Counted from the first letter of the stretch, positions 27,501 to 35,682 are shown. The stretch is 64,000 nucleotides of DNA from Gimibacter soli (GCF_028463845.1 NZ_CP116805.1:2790001-2854000); one strand, 5' to 3'. Program-made: numbers and translations. The notes: generated by a model not told the origin, from the letters alone.

Positions 27501-28149
27501 GCATTTTGCCGCGGCCGCGGCCCGGCGGCTCCGCAGCCGGAACAGAAACGCATCCGCCCATGACATTGAGCACGCGATCCTTGCAGCCTTTCCGTCGATC
27601 GAGCGCGCCAAATGCATCCCGGCCACACGCCCTGACGGCGCGCGGGCTGCAGGACATTTGCTGATTGTGGTGGCGAGCCGACCCGCTTTCGAAGGCGGCA
27701 GCCTGCGGGCCCCCGTCCCGCCGCCTCTATGTGACGATATCAGGCAGATGGTTGCCATCATCTCTCCGATGGGCGCGGAAGTGCATGTCATGCCGCCGCG
27801 CTATCAGCCCGTGACAGTCGAAACGACGCTTGAGCTCAATCGTTATGCTGACCCGGTGCGCTGGGAAGGGCTGACGATCAAGGCGATCAACAGGGCAATC
27901 GCCGACGCTGCCCTGACCGATGGAGGCCTGCGCCTTGGTGGCTCGCTGGATATCGATCCCGTCCGCAAGGCCCTGATGGGCCTGTCTTTCATCTCCGCAA
28001 TTCCGGCCTTGTCTTTCAGGTCGCCTCTCGGGGATGCCAACACCGCCCTTGTCACAGCCTGCCACCCGGGAGCTGTGCTTTCCCCGTCGTTCCGACACCG
28101 GATGTCATCCACTGCCGAACAGCCGCCCCGAGCGGCGCAATCGGCATGA
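24580..28149 (+). CDS. CIS large baseplate wedge protein (Pvc11/Afp11-like, baseplate J)
   Basis: The largest protein of the cluster, 1189 residues, corresponding to the gp6-type baseplate wedge. The first part has HFESEGPRPDATP and LVATEPPSRFEDEA; the central region contains YMHYLYRDWLGLRPAAPVAD, VPAGTRFDGG and PIFEAGYSLSGLRLSWN; the C-terminal baseplate-J-like region shows HDIEHAILAAFPSIERAKC and VTVETTLELN. It starts in the ATGA overlap with the gp25 gene and ends 10 bases before the next gene. Confidence 0.88.
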   Translation: MKGVPTPVSAARRDAWPGLSRLHFESEGPRPDATPLEVRDPCYQLARIIRLGRALPFFDDNNSRVGTWFDRLSEDPTARLALVATEPPSRFEDEAKSLPADYLSLLEDCIGSDGCFDPTTQRTALDQRADRLVDQAGARLGILRDWINTRGNDNGSSGTNSRKGDPERLAAELAALHKIIFWGETRPLPQSLQRFAASRLPKEYDSLTGITAPYQRRSEAARLLLQCLAAIDTLDARVRNIAVGEVRTMVQKGEAVAPHIALILAFIAMYDRVAEELNGLPARYMHYLYRDWLGLRPAAPVADKVDVVLGAAEDAGGSYVPAGTRFDGGATAAGKAVQYALADPLFLSTAKLVEIESLSVAPNALGTLEGNRIDRTAAKAAWPFLSTDPEADETDRFGFILSGRPFDLPAGRKQMTVTLSLEPASAAEAQRLVDVFAQNGVSEQLPENGSRQTLFEVSCMSSTGQLPLPDEDLTAAFEARTDGRLILTLCLTLPRASATPKAGEPSAGPGLQFLSHRLAQGLAAPEFSTCAIKGMAVGIEATGITELYERHQHGQRVAATLAAPFGAPPKNRGAFTVWTPIFEAGYSLSGLRLSWNWTGMPDSLIDYFAHYYRRLTRSARDRRPFAMRLIASDATGEPVMTGRANFDGGRGAAVEAHAAEECAATSAVAGANLTLETPPFAFGHDLYGQMLAEASRQDRRWHPIRWLRQSVRAFVHAFIIPVVIPVSDRVQPLALGLERKARLAPLTLLRRFIRYRRPPEHLKVPQPCSFQMQNLTLDLSGLLEADLNDPASAITLQHVGPGGRIWRPDFATLMPRPDRGHEVRLGFSGLDVTKPLSLLFDLPFIDMDCTAPDTAVEWSVLDGETWRPLDDTERGLDHTANLTRSGALTLHLPATRSDGLYWLRALVRGDQPMQRRCAGIHVNGASLDHAADTALPDAPPLKGTVKRLAKPSSAVTSVQQPYASYGGKSGENPAHFAAAAARRLRSRNRNASAHDIEHAILAAFPSIERAKCIPATRPDGARAAGHLLIVVASRPAFEGGSLRAPVPPPLCDDIRQMVAIISPMGAEVHVMPPRYQPVTVETTLELNRYADPVRWEGLTIKAINRAIADAALTDGGLRLGGSLDIDPVRKALMGLSFISAIPALSFRSPLGDANTALVTACHPGAVLSPSFRHRMSSTAEQPPRAAQSA

Positions 28150-28159
28150 AGGGGGTGTG

Positions 28160-30409
28160 ATGCAGGAAAGCCCCATCCGGTATGAAGACCTGATCGGCAG
28201 TGCGCGCGAAGCCCTTGAGCGCTTTGCGCCCGGTCTCTGGACTGACTTCAATGCCCATGACCCAGGCATCACGGCCCTTGAATATCTGGCCGAAGCGCTG
28301 GCCGACTGCAGCTACCGGATCGGGCTACCGGTGGCAGATCTCATCGCCTCAGGCCCCGGCGGTGCGCCCCTGCCATCGCCGCCTGATCTCCTTGCAACGG
28401 TGCCTGTGACAGACGGCGATGTGCGCGCCCTTCTCATCGACATACCGGAAGTGCGCAATGCGTGGATTATCGGCAAAACAGGCGGCCTTCTTCAGGTCGC
28501 GATCGATACGGTTCGTCCGCTTGGCCCTGCCGAACAAAGCTGGCTGCGCCGTGACGCCCGCGAACGCCTTGTGCGGCAACGGCTGGTCGGCACCGATATC
28601 GGCGAGATCGCCCTTGCGAAACGTGGCTTGATCGGCGCCTCGGTCACCGTCGCAGCCGGGCGGGATGCCGATACCGAGGCCAGTGCGACCGCTGTAACGC
28701 TGGCACTAGATGCCATCCTGATGAACCTGCCGGCCTATCGGATCGACGAGCGCGCCGGCGAGAATGCCGTCGCTTCCGGCCCCGCTGTCAATCGCGGGAT
28801 CTTTGACACTACCAGCATGGCGGCAAGCAACCTGCAGGCACAGGTCGACCTTGCCAGCATCGCCGACCAGATTGAAAAGGAACTAGCGGACCTGCAGGTT
28901 CGCGATCTTTTCCTGTGGCGCAAGGATGACGCCGGCACAACAGTGGAAGCCGCCGGTGGCATGCTGCAGCTGGAAGAACACTGTGCCTATATGCTGGATA
29001 CCGGTGACATGGCCCTTTCCGTCCTCGTCAATGGACGGCAGGTCAAACCCGACCTCAACAGGCTCGTGAAAGCCATCGAACAGGGCCGCGCGCCCCGCGC
29101 ACGCCTCTATCCCGGCGACGACGAAGCGATTGATCATGGCACGCAGCGAACTGACCTTGCGTCCTACCCTTCCGTCCAGCGCGACTTTCCGGCCCTTTAC
29201 GGCCTGAAGCGCGGGTCCCTTTCCCCGAAGGCAAGCGACACCCGGCAGGCGCAGGCCAAACAGCTGCAGGCATTCCTGTTGATGCTGGAGCAACCGGTCG
29301 CCGACCTTCTGGCGCGCCTCTCTGGAAGCGCTGCATTGCTGGGGCTCACCTCCGCCGACCGCAGCATCGCGGCTGGCACCGTGGAATTCGATCACCTGCA
29401 CAAGGGACTTGAAAATGCCCCCGCTGCCCTGACGGCGGCAAGCCGAGACGACCTGGCGGCCAGCGCCGAGACCGCCCGCCTTCATCGCGGCTGGGGCCGC
29501 TTCACGGCAGCACTTGTTGCCAAGGACGACCTGCCTTCGCCGGCAGGGCTGCCGTCTGCAGACCTGGCCTCGCTGGCGCATCAGCCACTGGCTGGCTGGA
29601 ACTATCTGGAGCCGCCGACTACACCCGGGCGCCTCACTCCTTTCGAGCGCCTCGCCGCTGGCCTTTGCCTGCGACCGCACGACGACGGGCCGCCCCTGAA
29701 GGACCGCCTGACGATCATCGCGGATGATGCGGAATACCGCTTCAGGCTCGATCAGGGGGGCGATGCCCTGCCGCTTCTCAGCCGGGACTGTTTCTCCGAC
29801 CCGGCCAGCACAGAGGCCGCAGCCGCGGTGGCAGGCCTGTCGCTGCCGCTCAGGGACCGCTACCGGATCGAAACGCGGCGCGCGTCCGGCACGCCCGGCT
29901 ATCGGGTCAGCCTCATTGATGAAAGCGGTGCGACACTGGCCCACAGCACTCTCGCTTTCGATAGCCGCGCCGCGGCGGAAAAGGCCATTGAGGCCTCCGT
30001 CCGCAATGCCGAGCCAGAAGGTGGCAGTGGCATCTATCTTGTCGAGCATCTTCTGCTGCGGCCTGCAGATGCGGGGGGCAAGGCCCTAAGCCCTGCATTT
30101 TGCCATCAAGTGACGCTGGTCGTTCCTGCCGCACCGGAGCGCTGGCAGCCACAGGCAGACCTGACCACGCTCGACTGGTTGGTTGCAGAAGCCCTGCCCG
30201 CCCATCTGCTGGTCAACATCCTGCCGCTTCCTGCCGCTGACCTTATTGCCTTCGAAGAGGCCTATTTTGCATGGCTCGACGATTTCTGGGGAGGCGGCCC
30301 GGCCCTTGGCCATACTCGCCTCGGCGTTATCGCCGAACTGGGCCGGCACGGCATCGGCGGCTGGGCTGAAATCGAAAGGAAGGAAGTCCCCGATGCAGAA
30401 GAAAACTGA
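28160..30409 (+). CDS. CIS baseplate wedge protein (Pvc12/Afp12-like)
   Basis: Second wedge component, 749 residues, expected to pair with the baseplate-J protein. The diagnostic N-terminal pattern is LWTDFNAHDPGITALEYLAE followed by ALADCSYRIG, seen in Pvc12-type proteins. The C-terminal VEHLLLRP and LPAHLLVNILPL segments are also typical. The ATG at 28160 follows GGGGG. Its last 17 bases overlap the tape-measure gene, so the genes are translationally linked. Confidence 0.85.
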   Translation: MQESPIRYEDLIGSAREALERFAPGLWTDFNAHDPGITALEYLAEALADCSYRIGLPVADLIASGPGGAPLPSPPDLLATVPVTDGDVRALLIDIPEVRNAWIIGKTGGLLQVAIDTVRPLGPAEQSWLRRDARERLVRQRLVGTDIGEIALAKRGLIGASVTVAAGRDADTEASATAVTLALDAILMNLPAYRIDERAGENAVASGPAVNRGIFDTTSMAASNLQAQVDLASIADQIEKELADLQVRDLFLWRKDDAGTTVEAAGGMLQLEEHCAYMLDTGDMALSVLVNGRQVKPDLNRLVKAIEQGRAPRARLYPGDDEAIDHGTQRTDLASYPSVQRDFPALYGLKRGSLSPKASDTRQAQAKQLQAFLLMLEQPVADLLARLSGSAALLGLTSADRSIAAGTVEFDHLHKGLENAPAALTAASRDDLAASAETARLHRGWGRFTAALVAKDDLPSPAGLPSADLASLAHQPLAGWNYLEPPTTPGRLTPFERLAAGLCLRPHDDGPPLKDRLTIIADDAEYRFRLDQGGDALPLLSRDCFSDPASTEAAAAVAGLSLPLRDRYRIETRRASGTPGYRVSLIDESGATLAHSTLAFDSRAAAEKAIEASVRNAEPEGGSGIYLVEHLLLRPADAGGKALSPAFCHQVTLVVPAAPERWQPQADLTTLDWLVAEALPAHLLVNILPLPAADLIAFEEAYFAWLDDFWGGGPALGHTRLGVIAELGRHGIGGWAEIERKEVPDAEEN

Positions 30410-31085
30410 CGAACCGGCCGCCGGGCCAAAGCAGGCCCCGACCGCGCCGCTTTCAGCGCCGGAACTGAAGGCCAAACTTGCCCGTTTTTACGACCGCTTC
30501 ACCGATGAAGCGTCGGTGCAGCGCGCAGTGCGCGAACAGCTTTCAGTCCGCCGGAGCATCGATCCTGCCAAAGAGGCCGAACCGAAAGCCGCCAAACGAC
30601 CCGCCACCAGCGCGGGCCTTGTTCTCATCGCGCCCTACCTGCCGGTGTTCCTGCGCAATCTGGGGCTCCTGTCCCCGACCGGCACCTTTGAGGGTAACGG
30701 TGCGACGAAGGCCGCCATGACCCTTCATTTTCTGGCGACAGGCCGCGATGCTGAAACAGGCGATGACCTCTTTTTCATTCAGCACCTTCTGGGTGTCGAT
30801 CACGATAACGGCGAGCGTTTACCTGTCCCTGCCCCCCACAAGGACGAAGCCGAGCGCCTGCTTGGCTCCATCATCGCCAATTGGCCAGCGGCCCAAAGCC
30901 TGAAGGTTGCGGGGCTCAGGGAGGCCATGCTGCAACGGGGCGGCATCCTGGAAAAAGCGAGCGACACGGATCAGCTGCAAGTATCACCCCATCCGATAGA
31001 CGTTCTCCTGTCCTCGATTCCGTGGGGATTTGGTGCTGTCTATCACCCGTGGATGGCGCGCCCGATGGTGGTGGACTGGCCATGA
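30393..31085 (+). CDS. CIS tape-measure-family protein (CIS_TMP, Pvc14-like), unusually short
   Basis: Sets or influences particle length in this family. The 230-residue sequence has the CIS_TMP core signature: AGLVLIAPYLPVFLRNLGLL, LHFLATGRDAETGDDLFFIQ, HLLGVD, IIANWPAAQSLKVAGLREAM and DVLLSSIPWGFGAVYHPWM. Known Afp14/PVC14-type tape measures are several hundred residues; here little more than the conserved core plus a proline/alanine-rich start (EPAAGPKQAPTAPLSAPELK) is present. The ATG follows AAAGGAAGGAAG. It overlaps the Pvc12 gene by 17 bases and the ATPase gene by 4. Confidence 0.82.
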   Translation: MQKKTDEPAAGPKQAPTAPLSAPELKAKLARFYDRFTDEASVQRAVREQLSVRRSIDPAKEAEPKAAKRPATSAGLVLIAPYLPVFLRNLGLLSPTGTFEGNGATKAAMTLHFLATGRDAETGDDLFFIQHLLGVDHDNGERLPVPAPHKDEAERLLGSIIANWPAAQSLKVAGLREAMLQRGGILEKASDTDQLQVSPHPIDVLLSSIPWGFGAVYHPWMARPMVVDWP

Positions 31086-32464
31086 CCGTAAATACCGACA
31101 TCACATCCGCTGATCACGGGCACGCAGGCCTGATGGCGGAGTTCGCCTGGTTCCGTGAGGTGCTCGCTGCCCGCATCGCTCTCTATTTCGGGCAGGAGTG
31201 CCCCTATGCGTCGCCCATCGATGTGCCTGTGCCTGACCTGGCGCAACGGCCCGACCTCTATGCCCGCTGGGCCACCGCGCATGAATTGACGGTGCCTGAA
31301 AGGCTCGTTGTGATGCTCGCGCTGGCGCCAGAAATCGCGCCTGAAGCTCTCGACCCCTTTTTCATCCGCAACGCTACATACGACCGGGCTCACAGCGAGT
31401 TCGGCGGCTTCACGGGGCGTGGCCACGCGGGCTTCCTGCCAACGCATGAAACCGCCCTTTTCCTGCTTGCGGGTGACAATCCGGCCGCTCGGCTGGATCT
31501 CTTGCCGCTGCTGCAATCCGGCAGCGCACTTGTCGATCACTGGATCATAGATAGCAGTCCCGGGCTTCCTCCCGACAGCGCAGGAGCCCCCCTCCCCGAA
31601 CCTGTAACCGCCCGGCCGCTTGCGCTGTCTGCCACTGCCATGACGGTGCTGCGCGATGGCGGCAAGGCGATGCTTGTCGTCCCGCCGGGTGTTCCGGGCG
31701 CACTGCTCACCTCCCGGCTCGCATGGGACGACCTCGTGGTGCCACCTGCAACCAGTGCCGCACTTGCCCGCGTGCTTGCATGGATCGAACATGGTGGTCG
31801 TCTGCATGAAATCGACGGCCTCGGCTCACACCTGCGGCCGGGCCACACAATCTTGTTCCATGGGCCATCAGGAACCGGCAAGACGCTTGCCGCCGCCCTT
31901 GTCGGCAAAAGGGCGGAAAGGCCTGTCATCAGTGTCGACCTTGCCCAGCTTGTCTCCAAATATATAGGCGAAACCGAAAAGAACCTCGACCGCCTCTTTA
32001 CCGAAGCCGAACGGCGCGGCTGGATCCTGTTCTTCGATGAGGCCGATGCACTGTTCGGCAAACGCACCAGTATCAACAGCTCGAACGACCGCTATGCCAA
32101 TATGGAAGTCGGCTACATGCTGCAGCGGCTGGAGGCATTCTCGGGCCTTGCGATACTCGCGAGCAACCTTGTCACCAATTTCGATGATGCCTTTCTCAGG
32201 CGCTTTCACCAACTGATCCATTTTCCACTGCCCGATGCACCGATGCGCGAACGGCTGATCCGGGACTGCCTCGGCAAGACTGCCTCGAAAGACATTGACC
32301 CAAAGCATCTGGCAACCAAATTCACGGTATCAGGCGCCACCATTGTCAATGCCATCCGCCATGCCTGGCTGTCAGCCTTTGCTGCGGGCGACGCCACCTT
32401 GCAACTGGACGAAATCGAAGAAGGCTTCCGTCTGGAACTTGCGAAAGAGGGGAAGTCGTCATGA
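31082..32464 (+). CDS. CIS AAA+ ATPase (Pvc15/Afp15-like)
   Basis: ATPase of 460 residues found in nearly all Afp/PVC-type clusters, thought to act in cargo loading or assembly in the producer cell. It has an N-terminal helical domain (VPERLVVMLALAPEIAPEAL, THETALFLLAGD), Walker A GPSGTGKT (261-268), Walker B ILFFDEAD (315-322), and a sensor/arginine region with NFDDAFLRRF. Start and end overlap its neighbours by 4 bases each. Confidence 0.93.
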   Translation: MTVNTDITSADHGHAGLMAEFAWFREVLAARIALYFGQECPYASPIDVPVPDLAQRPDLYARWATAHELTVPERLVVMLALAPEIAPEALDPFFIRNATYDRAHSEFGGFTGRGHAGFLPTHETALFLLAGDNPAARLDLLPLLQSGSALVDHWIIDSSPGLPPDSAGAPLPEPVTARPLALSATAMTVLRDGGKAMLVVPPGVPGALLTSRLAWDDLVVPPATSAALARVLAWIEHGGRLHEIDGLGSHLRPGHTILFHGPSGTGKTLAAALVGKRAERPVISVDLAQLVSKYIGETEKNLDRLFTEAERRGWILFFDEADALFGKRTSINSSNDRYANMEVGYMLQRLEAFSGLAILASNLVTNFDDAFLRRFHQLIHFPLPDAPMRERLIRDCLGKTASKDIDPKHLATKFTVSGATIVNAIRHAWLSAFAAGDATLQLDEIEEGFRLELAKEGKSS

Positions 32465-33165
32465 CCGCAGAACGACAGACAAGGGAATGGACCCCCGCAC
32501 CGTTCGCCAGCGGCAGCGGCCCAGGCGGCCTCACCCTCAGCCGTGCCAGCCCCCTGCAGTTTACAAAGGTCTGGGAACGCAGCGAAGAGACTGGCCGACT
32601 TGTCCGCCGCGAAATCCAGGTGAACGAGCTGTCAGACGCCCAACTTGAAAGCAGTCCCGATGTTGAAGCACATCTCAACGAAGTCGAACATGGCGGCCTT
32701 GACGAGCCCGGCGACTATACCGGACGCCCGGACCTGGTAGTTCAGGCCAAATTCAATGATGGCCAGTCGGGCCCGAAAAGCGTGAAGCCTGCAAACGCTA
32801 GCAAATCCTACAAGCTGACCTTTGACCGCAAGGATGGCGGCACTATCTATTTTGATCAGCCCAAGGACAACCCCGATGGCTGGAGCAGCGCTAACCACAA
32901 GCATGTGAATATCAAAAAGGGCAGCAAAGGCGGCCGCGACTATGGTGAAACGCTTGGCGGCAAGGACGAATATATCGACACGAATGACCGTCCACAGCAT
33001 TTCAGCATGGCCGACAAGAAGGCTGGTATCAAACCGGCCGACCGGACCGCAAAATGGACCTGGCACCACCTAAAAACCCCAACCTACGACATGGCCCTTG
33101 TTGACATGGCCGTTCATCGGGCCTTCGGCCACAATGGCGGCGTCCACCTGTGGCCGAAGAATTGA
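32461..33165 (+). CDS. Probable CIS cargo: WHH-type HNH nuclease toxin
   Basis: A 234-residue protein with a C-terminal WHH nuclease signature: WTWHHLKTPTYDMALVD with W201-H202-H203, H219, and H224-NGG at the end. This belongs to the HNH/ENDO VII superfamily common in polymorphic toxins and would cut nucleic acid in a target cell. The N-terminal half (TPAPFASGSGPGGLTL onward) is Ser/Gly/Pro-rich and may be the loading signal. It starts in the ATGA overlap with the ATPase gene, the usual cargo position. No immunity gene is evident beside it. Confidence 0.78.
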   Translation: MTAERQTREWTPAPFASGSGPGGLTLSRASPLQFTKVWERSEETGRLVRREIQVNELSDAQLESSPDVEAHLNEVEHGGLDEPGDYTGRPDLVVQAKFNDGQSGPKSVKPANASKSYKLTFDRKDGGTIYFDQPKDNPDGWSSANHKHVNIKKGSKGGRDYGETLGGKDEYIDTNDRPQHFSMADKKAGIKPADRTAKWTWHHLKTPTYDMALVDMAVHRAFGHNGGVHLWPKN

Positions 33166-33175
33166 AGGACAGACG

Positions 33176-34555
33176 ATGACCCGATCCAAGTCTCATCGTG
33201 ATAGCGCGCTCCCTTCAGCGCCCGGTGCCGGGAAAGACGGCGTCGCGCTCCAGCGAAAACCGTCAGCGGGCGATCTGCCTGAAAACCTGCAATCCAGCAT
33301 CGAAAGCTTGTCCGGCCAGTCGATGGCGGATGTGAAGGTGCAATTCAATTCGCCCGAGCCCGGCAAATACGGCGCCCACGCCTTCGCGCGCGGCGCCAGC
33401 ATCCATGTGGCGCCGGGGCAGGAGCAGCATCTGCCGCACGAAGCCTGGCATGTCGCCCAGCAAAAACAGGGCCGCGTCAGCGCCACCGGCAAGATGAGCG
33501 GGATGCCGGTCAACACCGATCAGAGCCTTGAAAGGGAAGCCGACACAATGGGGGCGAAAGCCATGCAGATGGCCGTGAATGCCCAGGCGACACTCCCGCT
33601 ACAATTCGGCTTTGGAGACACCTCTCTCCCCGCACTGCTGCAGTTGAAGGACTCGCACGTAGCATTCACCCAACAAGAACTCGATTTCAGCGCGAAGGGG
33701 AAGGGACACAAGGTAGCTGTCGGAAAGAAAACCACTGCCGATCTTGTCCCTCACAAGCCCCTGAAAGGCTCATCCCCCGGGTCGAGCAAGGAGCACGACC
33801 TTTTGATGAAGGAATTGCGGATTCACTACCCGGGGGAGGGCTTTTTAAGGGGACACCTGCTGAACGATAATCTGGGTGGCCCCGGCATCTGGGAAAACAT
33901 GTTTCCCATCACTGCCAAGGCAAACGGCAGCCATCTTTATGACGTTGAAAAGCCGGTAAAGCAGGCGCTTCTTGATGCCTATGAACTGAATGAGAAAACC
34001 GTCTCGAAGGACAAATATTCAGTTCACTACGCTGTCGAGGCGGTGAGTACCGGTCAAATGGATGAATTCATAGAAGACCCCAGGGCCAGCCTTCACTGCA
34101 CATGGAAAGTTGAGCCGAAAGTCTCTGACAAAGATATGCACGGCGAGAAGAGCCATCACACGGGAGCAGTGTCGACGGGATCAACCCCGGGTGTGAAACA
34201 GGGACAGAATGCAGCGCTTCTCGGAATCCAGTGGGGCAGCGAAGGAAGCGGCCGGACCAAGCAGGTTCGCGCCGGGTTCAAAAATAAAGAGTATGAAACC
34301 GAGGGCAAGTCAGTGCCTCCAACCCCGAATGGCCCTGCCAAGAATATTGCCAAGAAAGCACTCATGTCTGTTGAGTTAACCCGTAACCAACTGCAAGAGA
34401 CCAAATCCGCAACAGAGGAACTGATGGACAAAATCAGCAAGGGTAATCCTGGGTGGAAGGAAGCAGATGCGGCCGATGACCGTCTTGTCGAAGCTGATGA
34501 AGCCCTCGACGCTGCAGTGGACGCCCTTGAAGACAGCAAGAACAAGATCAGTTGA
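33176..34555 (+). CDS. Probable CIS cargo: DUF4157 zincin domain fused to nuclease-like domain
   Basis: A 459-residue multidomain protein. Residues about 30-120 form a DUF4157 (eCIS core) domain with the zinc-protease-like motif HEAWH (88-92) and EREAD (119-123). Residues about 205-300 contain RGHLLNDNLGGPGIWENMF and ITAKANGSHLY, a pattern found in DNA/RNA non-specific-type endonucleases, with RGH at 225-227. The end (TRNQLQETKSATEELMDKIS onward) is coiled-coil. DUF4157 domains are known leaders or processing domains of CIS cargo. The ATG follows GAAGGAC. Nuclease assignment is moderate. Confidence 0.72.
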   Translation: MTRSKSHRDSALPSAPGAGKDGVALQRKPSAGDLPENLQSSIESLSGQSMADVKVQFNSPEPGKYGAHAFARGASIHVAPGQEQHLPHEAWHVAQQKQGRVSATGKMSGMPVNTDQSLEREADTMGAKAMQMAVNAQATLPLQFGFGDTSLPALLQLKDSHVAFTQQELDFSAKGKGHKVAVGKKTTADLVPHKPLKGSSPGSSKEHDLLMKELRIHYPGEGFLRGHLLNDNLGGPGIWENMFPITAKANGSHLYDVEKPVKQALLDAYELNEKTVSKDKYSVHYAVEAVSTGQMDEFIEDPRASLHCTWKVEPKVSDKDMHGEKSHHTGAVSTGSTPGVKQGQNAALLGIQWGSEGSGRTKQVRAGFKNKEYETEGKSVPPTPNGPAKNIAKKALMSVELTRNQLQETKSATEELMDKISKGNPGWKEADAADDRLVEADEALDAAVDALEDSKNKIS

Positions 34556-34566
34556 AGGAACCCCCC

Positions 34567-34857
34567 ATGCCCCCCGCTGCCCGCATCACTGACATGCATA
34601 CATGCCCGATGGTGACCGGTATCGTGCCCCATGTGGGCGGGCCGATCCTGCCCCCAGGGACGCCGACGGTGCTGATCAACAGCCTGCCCGCAGCAGTGGT
34701 CGGCACGCCACTCACCTGCGTCGGCCCGCCGGACACCATCGTGAAGGGCTCAGCGACGGTGTTCATCGGTGGCATGCCGGCAGCGCGCATGGGGGATACG
34801 ACGGCCCATGGCGGCACCATCGTGCTGGGCAGCCCCACGGTGATAATCGGCGGCTGA
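34567..34857 (+). CDS. PAAR-domain spike-tip protein (Pvc10-like)
   Basis: A 96-residue PAAR protein that caps the VgrG-like spike. The pattern PPAARITDMHTCPM, VPHVGGPILPPGTPTVLING-type repeats (here VLINSLPAAVVGTPLTC), AARMGDTTAHGG and GSPTVIIGG is diagnostic. The ATG at 34567 follows AAGGAA. It lies after the two cargo genes rather than beside the spike gene, which is unusual compared with Afp/PVC order and may tie tip choice to cargo. Confidence 0.92.
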   Translation: MPPAARITDMHTCPMVTGIVPHVGGPILPPGTPTVLINSLPAAVVGTPLTCVGPPDTIVKGSATVFIGGMPAARMGDTTAHGGTIVLGSPTVIIGG

Positions 34858-34878
34858 TAGGCCGCATCGGAGAAGCAG

Positions 34879-35682
34879 ATGATACGCTCGATCAATGTCC
34901 TCTCGATCCTTGCTTTCCTGATTGCGGCGGCAGCAGCTGCCTATTTCTATGTCGAACTTGGCAAGGAACAGACGGCACGTGAAGGCGCGGTCACCAGCCT
35001 CAATGCCACGCTCGGGGCACGGATCAGCAACAACGAGCAGGCGATTGCTGATCTAAAAGACGCTTTCGACAAGGCGACGGCGAGCCAGGCGGACAGCGCC
35101 CAGACATTCGACAAGGAATGGGCAACGGCCCTTGCCACTCAGGAAACGCTGCAGAAGGATGTTGATGCACTGACATCGGAATTGAAGCAGACCTCCGATG
35201 CGCTTGACGCCGCGAAGACGAGCATCGTTGCGGACGCTGTCCAGAAGATCAACGATCAGATGGCCGCCCAGCAGAAGGAAGCCGCCGCCGCCGAAACCGT
35301 ACAGGGCCTCAATGACACGATAGCGGCCTCCAAGGCCAAGCTCGACTGGATGGGCAAGTTTGCCATGCTCGCCAAGGATTACGGCACCCTCAGCTGTTAC
35401 GACAGCGACCTTTTCTGGCATATTTTCTCAGGCCCGCTCCTTGGCAAGGAGCCGATCACCGACATTTCCGCCGAGATCGACAAGCTCGCCGCCATTGACT
35501 TGAAAACACTCGATGCCAAAGGGATCACTTCGCTCAATACCACAACTCAGCCTGTTTACGACCAGATACTCACGACCCTTGGCAACGCCAATGCCTATAT
35601 CCAGAAAAAGAAAGGCGGTAAATCCGCGATGGTCGATGCCGTCAAGAAATGCGGCAGCCTCGTGCTGGTGGGGAAATCCTGA
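34879..35682 (+). CDS. Membrane-anchored coiled-coil protein at the end of the CIS cluster
   Basis: A 267-residue protein of unknown function. An N-terminal hydrophobic segment (VLSILAFLIAAAAAAYFYV) without a clear cleavage site suggests an inner-membrane anchor, followed by a long helical, coiled-coil-like stretch (EQAIADLKDAFDKATASQ ... LTSELKQTSDALDAAKTS) and a C-terminal domain with two cysteines (LSCYDSDLFWHIF, KKCGSLVL). GAGAAGCAG precedes the ATG. It is the last gene before the right repeat. It could anchor or release particles, or be an accessory; nothing proves either. Confidence 0.72.
   Translation: MIRSINVLSILAFLIAAAAAAYFYVELGKEQTAREGAVTSLNATLGARISNNEQAIADLKDAFDKATASQADSAQTFDKEWATALATQETLQKDVDALTSELKQTSDALDAAKTSIVADAVQKINDQMAAQQKEAAAAETVQGLNDTIAASKAKLDWMGKFAMLAKDYGTLSCYDSDLFWHIFSGPLLGKEPITDISAEIDKLAAIDLKTLDAKGITSLNTTTQPVYDQILTTLGNANAYIQKKKGGKSAMVDAVKKCGSLVLVGKS

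Noticed and set aside
24722-28112. Several minus-strand frames within the baseplate genes
   Set aside because: High-GC third-position effects create antisense frames; none has a ribosome site or family motif.
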